A DNA stretch of 28,024 nucleotides from JAVKBW01 sp964352715. Its GTDB lineage: Bacteria > Pseudomonadota > Alphaproteobacteria > UBA8366 > Aestuariispiraceae. The stretch covers positions 1 through 28,024 of the forward strand of contig CAYGSU010000054.1 of the NCBI GenBank assembly GCA_964352715.1. The letters are read 5' to 3'. Below the pieces are notes generated by a model, which was given only the letters and a program-made list of their open reading frames with translations, did no database searches and had not been told where the DNA came from. Of the stretch, positions 23,310 to 28,024 are shown in pieces. How positions within the stretch are numbered: position 1 is the first letter of the stretch; the number at the start of each line of letters is the position of its first letter. Made by a program: the position numbers and the translations under genes.

Positions 23310-24592
23310 ATGTCAGATATGGGTTTCACAATTTCAGCCGAAGACGGCGTTGCCCGGTGCGGGCAGCTTTCCACCGCGCATGGCGTTATCGACACACCGG
23401 CCTTCATGCCGGTCGGTACGGCGGCGACGGTGAAGGCAATGCACCCGGAAGCGGTTGCGGCGACCGGTGCGCAGATTGTGCTGGGCAATACCTATCATCT
23501 GATGCTGCGGCCAGGCGCGGACAGGGTCGAGGCGCTGGGTGGTCTGCACAGGTTCATGAACTGGCCGGGGCCGATCCTCACTGATTCCGGCGGGTTTCAG
23601 GTGATGTCGCTGACGGGCTTGCGGAAAATGACCGAAAACGGCGTCACCTTTCAGTCGCATATTGACGGGTCGCGGCATGAACTGACGCCGGAACGGTCGG
23701 TCGAAATCCAACACAAGCTGGATGCCGACATAACCATGGTGTTCGACGAATGCGCGCCGTTTCCGATTGAGGAGAAACCGGCGCGGGAGTCGATGGAACT
23801 GTCGATGCGCTGGGCTGCGCGGTCGAAAGCGGCGTTCCGGCAGCGCGATGGCTACGGGCTGTTCGGCATCGTTCAAGGCAGCATTTACGAGAACCTGCGC
23901 ATGGAATCCTGCAAGGCGCTGATCGATATCGGGTTCGACGGCTATGCGATTGGCGGGCTGGCGGTCGGCGAGCCGCAGGATGTGATGTNNNNNNNNNNNN
24001 NNNNNNNNNNNNNNNNNNNNNNNNNNNNNNNNNNNNNNNNNNNNNNNNNNNNNNNNNNNNNNNNNNNNNNNNNNNNNNNNNNNNNNNNTTCGACGGCTAT
24101 GCGATTGGCGGGCTGGCGGTCGGCGAGCCGCAGGATGTGATGTTCAACGTGCTGGACTATACCGTGCCGGCCCTGCCGATTGATCGGCCGCGCTATCTGA
24201 TGGGGGTCGGCAAACCCTCCGATCTGGTGGGTGCGGTGTCGCGCGGGATCGACATGTTCGATTGCGTTCTGCCGACCCGGTCCGGCCGCAACGGCCAGGT
24301 GTTCACGGCGCGCGGTGCGGTCAACCTGAAGAATGCGCGGCATGCCGAAGACCCGCGCCCGCTGGAGGAAGACTGCCCCTGCCGGGCCTGTACCTCCTAT
24401 AGCCGTGCCTATCTGCACCATCTGACCAAGGCGGGCGAGATTCTCGGCCTGATGCTGGCGACCGAACATAACCTGACCTATTATCAACGCCTGATGAAAG
24501 CCATGAGAGAAGCAATCGGCCGGGGTGATCTGGGCGGCTTTGTCGGCCGGTTCGAGGCGTTGACCGCCGAGGGCGATATCCCGGTGCGATGA
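23310..24592 (+). CDS. tgt: tRNA-guanine transglycosylase, interrupted by an artefactual gap
   Basis: Tgt exchanges guanine-34 for preQ1 in tRNAs with GUN anticodons. The N part has FMPVGTAATVKAM, GNTYHLMLRPG and ILTDSGGFQVMS (active-site Asp). After the gap come RYLMGVGKPSDLVGAV, GIDMFDCVLPTRSGRNGQ (nucleophile Asp) and the zinc site CPCRAC with a later His. The gene looks split at 23989-24088, but the 55 bases before the N run (23934-23988) recur exactly after it (24089-24143). Removing one copy and the N's deletes 155 bp and rejoins the reading frame exactly, giving about 375 residues, the normal length. The start at 23310 follows AGGA. queG overlaps its end by 4 bp. Confidence 0.95.
23934..24143. 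other. Artefactual 55-bp duplication around a 100-N gap inside tgt
   Basis: Positions 23934-23988 and 24089-24143 are identical, separated by exactly 100 N (23989-24088). The duplicated length, 55, equals that at the 17-kb gap. Collapsing to one copy restores tgt, which shows that the duplication is not biological. Confidence 0.96.
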
Positions 24593-25713
24593 CTAAGGCA
24601 AACCTAACCGCTGCGATAAAGGACAAGGCCCGCGAGTTCGGGTTCGACGCGGTGGGAATTGCGCCGGCGCGGGTTAGTGCGCGCGACGCCGAAAGGCTGG
24701 ATACGTTTGTCGCCAACGGCGAATACGGCGATATGGCCTGGATGAAGGAAACACTGGCGCGGCGCCGCGATCCGCAAACGCTGTGGCCGGACGCCAGAAG
24801 CGTCATCATGCTGGCGATGAACTACGGGCCTGATACGGACCCGATGGACAAGCTGGATCGACCGGATATCGCGAACATTTCCTGCTATGCGCAGAACCGA
24901 GATTATCACGATGTCATCAAGAAACGGCTGAAGTGTCTGGCGCGCTGGCTGATCGAACAGGCCGGGGGCGATGTGAAGGTTTTCGTCGATACCGCCCCGG
25001 TGATGGAAAAGCCGCTTGGCGCGGCGGCGGGAATCGGCTGGCAGGGCAAACACAGCAATCTGGTCAGCCGCGAGCACGGGTCGTGGTTTTTCCTCGGGTC
25101 GGTTTTCACCACGCTCGAGCTGGAAGCCGATCCGCCGGAGGTCGACCATTGCGGGTCGTGCCGCGCCTGCCTCGATATCTGTCCGACTGACGCGTTTCCC
25201 GCCCCGCATACGCTGGATGCACGGCGCTGCATTTCCTATCTGACGATCGAGCACAAGGGGCATATCCCCTTGGAGTTCCGGTCGAAAATGGGCAACCGCA
25301 TCTATGGCTGCGACGATTGCCTTGCCGTCTGTCCGTGGAACAAGTTCGCCGAAGCCGCGCGTGAAGCCGCCTTTGTACCGCGTGAGGATCTGACCGCGCC
25401 GACCCTGCTGTCGCTGGTCGGGATGGACGACGCGGCCTTTCGGGCGTTCTTTTCCGGCTCGCCCGTGAAACGCATCGGGCGCGACCGGTTCATCCGCAAT
25501 GTGCTGATCGCGCTTGGCAACAGCGGCGATGCCGATGCCGCGACCGCCATTGAACCGTTGCTGCGTGACGGGTCGCCGCTGGTTCGTGCGATGGCGGTTT
25601 GGGCGCTCGGAAAGCTGCTGGATGAACCGGCTTTCAATGCTTTGAAGTCATTTCATGCCGCATCGGAATCCGACCCAACGGTGGCTATTGAATGGGTCGA
25701 TGCCCGGCCCTGA
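24589..25713 (+). CDS. queG: Epoxyqueuosine reductase
   Basis: A 374-residue QueG, which reduces epoxyqueuosine in tRNA to queuosine using cobalamin and two [4Fe-4S] clusters. N-terminal DAVGIAPARVS, then MAWMKE, then APVMEKPLGAAAGIGWQGKH mark the cobalamin and substrate region. The ferredoxin-like part has CGSCRACLDICP and CDDCLAVCPWN, with a further Cys in RRCISYL. Residues about 300-370 look like HEAT repeats (RNVLIALGNSG, VRAMAVWALGKLL), as in known QueG. It starts with an ATGA overlap on tgt and ends the queuosine cluster. Its cobalamin need fits a cell that also has the B12-dependent mutase in this window. Confidence 0.96.
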   Translation: MTKANLTAAIKDKAREFGFDAVGIAPARVSARDAERLDTFVANGEYGDMAWMKETLARRRDPQTLWPDARSVIMLAMNYGPDTDPMDKLDRPDIANISCYAQNRDYHDVIKKRLKCLARWLIEQAGGDVKVFVDTAPVMEKPLGAAAGIGWQGKHSNLVSREHGSWFFLGSVFTTLELEADPPEVDHCGSCRACLDICPTDAFPAPHTLDARRCISYLTIEHKGHIPLEFRSKMGNRIYGCDDCLAVCPWNKFAEAAREAAFVPREDLTAPTLLSLVGMDDAAFRAFFSGSPVKRIGRDRFIRNVLIALGNSGDADAATAIEPLLRDGSPLVRAMAVWALGKLLDEPAFNALKSFHAASESDPTVAIEWVDARP

Positions 25714-25718
25714 CAGAC

Positions 25719-25743
25719 AAAACCCGCCGTTAAGGCGGGTTCT
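25719..25743. terminator. Bidirectional intrinsic terminator between queG and rpmB
   Basis: AACCCGCC-GTTAA-GGCGGGTT forms an 8-bp GC-rich stem with a 5-nt loop. On the minus strand it is followed by TTTTGTC, so it is a good terminator for rpmB; on the plus strand the tail is only TTCTG, weaker for queG. It lies between the two convergent stops. Confidence 0.82.
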
Positions 25744-25768
25744 GAAGAAACGGTAATAACCTTTTGGA

Positions 25769-26050
25769 TCAGCCGGCTTTGCGGACGATCCGGCGCTTCA
25801 GGCGGCGGGCTTCTTCCGGCAATTTCCGGTTCGGCGTGCCGAGCAGGAAGGCATCGAGGCCGCCCTTCTTTTCGATGGTGCGAATCGCGCGCGTCGTCAA
25901 ACGCAGGCGTACCTGTTCGCCGAGCACGTCGCTCAGCAGACGGGTTGTCTGGAGATTCGGCTCGAACCGGCGGCGCGAATGGTTCATGGCATGGGAAACA
26001 TTGTTCCCGTAAAGCACACCGGTACCGGTGATCTGACAGCGCTTCGACAT
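25769..26050 (-). CDS. rpmB: Large-subunit ribosomal protein bL28
   Basis: A 93-residue basic protein that is a standard bL28: MSKRCQITGTGVLYGNNVSH, then RRRFEPNLQ and the C-terminal RLTTRAIRTIEKKGG. The Cys-rich zinc form is not seen beyond Cys5. The start at 26050 is set by the AAGGAAG ribosome site and the universal MSKRC beginning; the frame stays open upstream but has no homology. It is a single-gene transcript ending at the hairpin at about 25719-25743, and divergent from the PseC-like gene. Confidence 0.96.
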   Translation of the reverse strand: MSKRCQITGTGVLYGNNVSHAMNHSRRRFEPNLQTTRLLSDVLGEQVRLRLTTRAIRTIEKKGGLDAFLLGTPNRKLPEEARRLKRRIVRKAG

Positions 26051-26207
26051 CGTTTGCTTCCTTATATCCGCCCGGTTATCCAGGCTATTGTTCCTTGAAT
26101 GTGCGGCTTCATAGTAGAGCGGGCGGCCAAGGTCAAGCAGAATGCCGCTTGTAGCGTGCCGCAAAAAAGGCTCGACCAAGTGCACGATTATCGCCATCTT
26201 CCGGCAA

Positions 26208-27410
26208 ATGAGACAGTTTATTCCCTATGCAAGACAGGCGATCGACCAGACGGACATTGATGCCGTAGTCGCGGTGCTGAAAAGCGACTTTCTGACGACC
26301 GGACCCGCAATTGATGATTTTGAAGCGGCTTTCTCCGGATTCGTCGGCGGCGGGGTCGATACGATTGCCTGTTCCTCCGGTACGGCGGCTCTGCATCTCG
26401 CTTATGCTGCCTTGGGGCTCGGGCCGGGCGATGCGGTGATCGTGCCCAGCGTGACCTTCGTCGCGACGGCGAATGCCGCAAGACTGTGCGGTGCGGACGT
26501 GATTTTCGCCGATACCGACCCGGGGACCGGCCTGATGACGGTCGAAACTGCCGAAGACGCGTTGAAACGAGCCATACCGGACGTTACGGTGCGCGCCATC
26601 GCGCCGGTGCATCTCAACGGCCAGCCCTGCGACATGCCGGGCCTTGCGGATTTTGCGGAAAAGCATGGCCTGTCCATCGTTGTTGACGGGTGTCACGCAC
26701 TTGGCACTAGCAATGCCGGCGACGGCCTTGTCGGCGATGCGCGATATGGCGAAATAACAGCGTTTTCGTTTCACCCGGTGAAGGCGATTGCAATGGGTGA
26801 GGGCGGTGCGGTGACGACAGCGGACCCGGCCATTGCCAGATCCCTGCGCCGGTTGCGCTCGCATGGCCTGACCCGCGATCCCGACGACTATACCGGTCCC
26901 TTCGTCGATGCGCCCGGTAACGGGCGGGATGCGCCGTGGTTCTATGAAATGCCGGATGTCGGTCTGAACTACCGGGCCAGCGATATTCATGCCGCCCTCG
27001 GTCTGTCGCAGATGAAACGGCTGCCGGATTTCATTGCCGCCCGCCGCGTCCTGCTTGAAACATACGACGCCCTGTTTGCGGCGGATCGCGATGTGTTCGC
27101 CAGCCCGATCCGGTCCGACGTGGCGACCCTGGCCCTGCATCTCTATCCCGTGCTGATCGACTTTGCAGACCATCAGACCAGCCGGACAGAAGTGATGACG
27201 CGCCTGCGCGACAGGGGTGTCGGCACGCAGGTTCACTACATTCCGGTGCATAAACAGCCCTATTATATCCATCGTTATGGAGACCGGACCCTGCCCGGGG
27301 CCGAAACCTATTACGCCCGCGCCCTGTCGATTCCCTATTTTGTCGGCCTGCAACCAGACGAGCAGGCGTATGTCGTCGAGGCATTGCGGGAGGCCATAAA
27401 GCCCGAATAA
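26208..27410 (+). CDS. pseC: PLP-dependent aminotransferase, PseC-like (DegT/DnrJ/EryC1 family)
   Basis: A 400-residue sugar aminotransferase. The N terminus IPYARQAIDQTDIDAVV with SDFLTTGP, then SSGTAALHLA, PSVTFVATANAARLCGA, VVDGCHALG (Asp160, PLP ring nitrogen) and FHPVKAIAMGEGG (Lys192, Schiff base) define the family. The later NYRASDIHAALGLSQMKRL and TQVHYIPVHKQPYY are characteristic of PseC, which makes UDP-4-amino-4,6-dideoxy-N-acetyl-altrosamine on the way to pseudaminic acid. Other DegT members for related sugars cannot be ruled out. The start at 26208 gives the usual N terminus. It is divergent from rpmB and about 3 kb from pseI; the other pse genes (B, F, G, H) are not in the window. 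Confidence 0.83.
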   Translation: MRQFIPYARQAIDQTDIDAVVAVLKSDFLTTGPAIDDFEAAFSGFVGGGVDTIACSSGTAALHLAYAALGLGPGDAVIVPSVTFVATANAARLCGADVIFADTDPGTGLMTVETAEDALKRAIPDVTVRAIAPVHLNGQPCDMPGLADFAEKHGLSIVVDGCHALGTSNAGDGLVGDARYGEITAFSFHPVKAIAMGEGGAVTTADPAIARSLRRLRSHGLTRDPDDYTGPFVDAPGNGRDAPWFYEMPDVGLNYRASDIHAALGLSQMKRLPDFIAARRVLLETYDALFAADRDVFASPIRSDVATLALHLYPVLIDFADHQTSRTEVMTRLRDRGVGTQVHYIPVHKQPYYIHRYGDRTLPGAETYYARALSIPYFVGLQPDEQAYVVEALREAIKPE

Positions 27411-27514
27411 GGCGTTGATGCAGAAAGACAACACTTGTCAGGATAGTGCATCGCCCTACTTGCGCACCGCCTCTGAAGCGGTAATATGCGCCGGATTCGG
27501 GGGAGTTGGTGGCG

Positions 27515-28024
27515 ATGAATACAAGAAACCTGATTGCGGCGGTTGTCCTGTCCGCCCTGGCCTTTGTCGGCAGTGCGGTCTCTGCAAGTGCCGATGACGA
27601 ACCGGCGTTTATCCGTTTCGGCGCAGGCTATTACGACATCAACGACAACGAAGATGCCGGTGAATTCCATTTCGAATACATTTCGGATACCAAATGGTGG
27701 GTGTTTACGCCAATGGTCGGCGTCATGGCGACGACGGATTCCGCCGCCTATGCCTATGCCGGTATCCGGCTTGATCTGTTTCTCGGCCGTCGCTGGGTGC
27801 TGACGCCGCAATTCGCACCAGGCCTGTATGAAGACGGTGATGGCAAGGATCTTGGTCATGTGATCGAATTCCGCTCGGCGCTGGAACTGGCCTACCGGTT
27901 CGACGATCGGTCACGCCTTGGCGTTTCGATCTATCACCTCTCCAATGCCAGCCTGGATGACAACAATCCGGGTACGGAAGTGTTGACCCTGCATTATTCG
28001 CTGCCCGTTCAGCGGCTGTTTGGC
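27515..28024 (+). CDS. PagL-like lipid A 3-O-deacylase (acyloxyacyl hydrolase), cut at window end
   Basis: The first 170 residues of an outer-membrane beta-barrel enzyme that removes the 3-O acyl chain from lipid A. Residues 1-26 form a signal peptide (ASA-D). The barrel alternates hydrophobic and polar residues (FIRFGAGYYDI, YAYAGIRLDLFLGRRWVLTP). The catalytic set is visible: His141 and Ser143 in YHLSNASL, and Glu155 in NPGTEVL, with the His-x-Ser and Ser-to-Glu distance of 12 seen in Pseudomonas PagL (His126, Ser128, Glu140). The sequence runs off the window at RLFG, near where PagL proteins end, so little is missing. The start ATG follows GGGGGAG. It may be cotranscribed with the PseC-like gene 104 bp upstream. 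Confidence 0.85.
   Translation, partial: MNTRNLIAAVVLSALAFVGSAVSASADDEPAFIRFGAGYYDINDNEDAGEFHFEYISDTKWWVFTPMVGVMATTDSAAYAYAGIRLDLFLGRRWVLTPQFAPGLYEDGDGKDLGHVIEFRSALELAYRFDDRSRLGVSIYHLSNASLDDNNPGTEVLTLHYSLPVQRLFG

Noticed and set aside
23310..24592. tgt as a pseudogene or two partial genes
   Set aside because: The interruption is an exact 55-bp duplication beside 100 N; collapsing it restores a full-length frame.
26133..27434. 433-codon minus-strand frame opposite the PseC-like gene
   Set aside because: The plus-strand frame has all aminotransferase motifs; the minus frame shows none.
1..28024. CRISPR arrays, tRNA or rRNA genes, phage modules
   Set aside because: No regularly spaced repeats, cloverleaf-like segments, or integrase and structural phage genes were seen on either strand.

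Overview
The window looks like chromosomal DNA of an alphaproteobacterium, probably a Rhodospirillales-type or marine lineage. This is inferred from the high GC, the four-subunit sarcosine oxidase, the adenosylcobalamin methylmalonyl-CoA mutase, the FnrL-like box and the REP-like palindromes. It comes from a draft scaffold with three runs of exactly 100 N. Two of these (17002-17101 and 23989-24088) are flanked by exact 55-bp duplications and are assembly overlaps. The third (6227-6326) is a true break inside a gene.

Left part (1-6.6 kb): a secreted DUF302 protein converges on a minus-strand soxBDAG operon for tetrahydrofolate-dependent heterotetrameric sarcosine oxidase. The SoxG subunit carries an unusual lysine/alanine repeat tail. 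A REP-like inverted pair of palindromes lies at the convergent junction.

6.3-10.5 kb: a minus-strand operon encodes an acyl-CoA-dehydrogenase-fold protein, a thiamine-diphosphate (ThDP) enzyme and a class III CoA-transferase (cut by the gap). A LysR regulator is divergent. The dehydrogenase lacks the catalytic glutamate and has the Arg/Gln signature of 3-sulfinopropanoyl-CoA desulfinases. The operon may therefore activate an organosulfinate to its CoA ester and release sulfite, giving propionyl-CoA. The ThDP enzyme is an unexplained partner. This is the strongest candidate for an undescribed system here.

10.5-16.9 kb: a periplasmic di-haem cytochrome c peroxidase with an FNR-like box upstream; a fumarylpyruvate-hydrolase-like gene divergent from an FCD-type GntR regulator with clear palindromic operators; then a SsuA/TauA-type ABC transporter with two different permeases (binding protein, permease, ATPase, permease).

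17.2-20.5 kb: methylmalonyl-CoA mutase, followed by a secreted TPR protein and a GNAT acetyltransferase, each joined by an ATGA stop/start overlap.

20.5-25.7 kb: a queuosine cluster (YhhQ-type precursor transporter, queA, tgt, queG) interrupted by an oppositely oriented pseudaminic-acid synthase gene. tgt looks broken only because of the assembly duplication.

25.7-28.0 kb: rpmB (ribosomal protein L28) behind a shared bidirectional terminator, a PseC-like aminotransferase, and an almost complete PagL-like lipid A deacylase running off the window end. PseI, PseC and PagL together point to cell-surface glycan and LPS tailoring.
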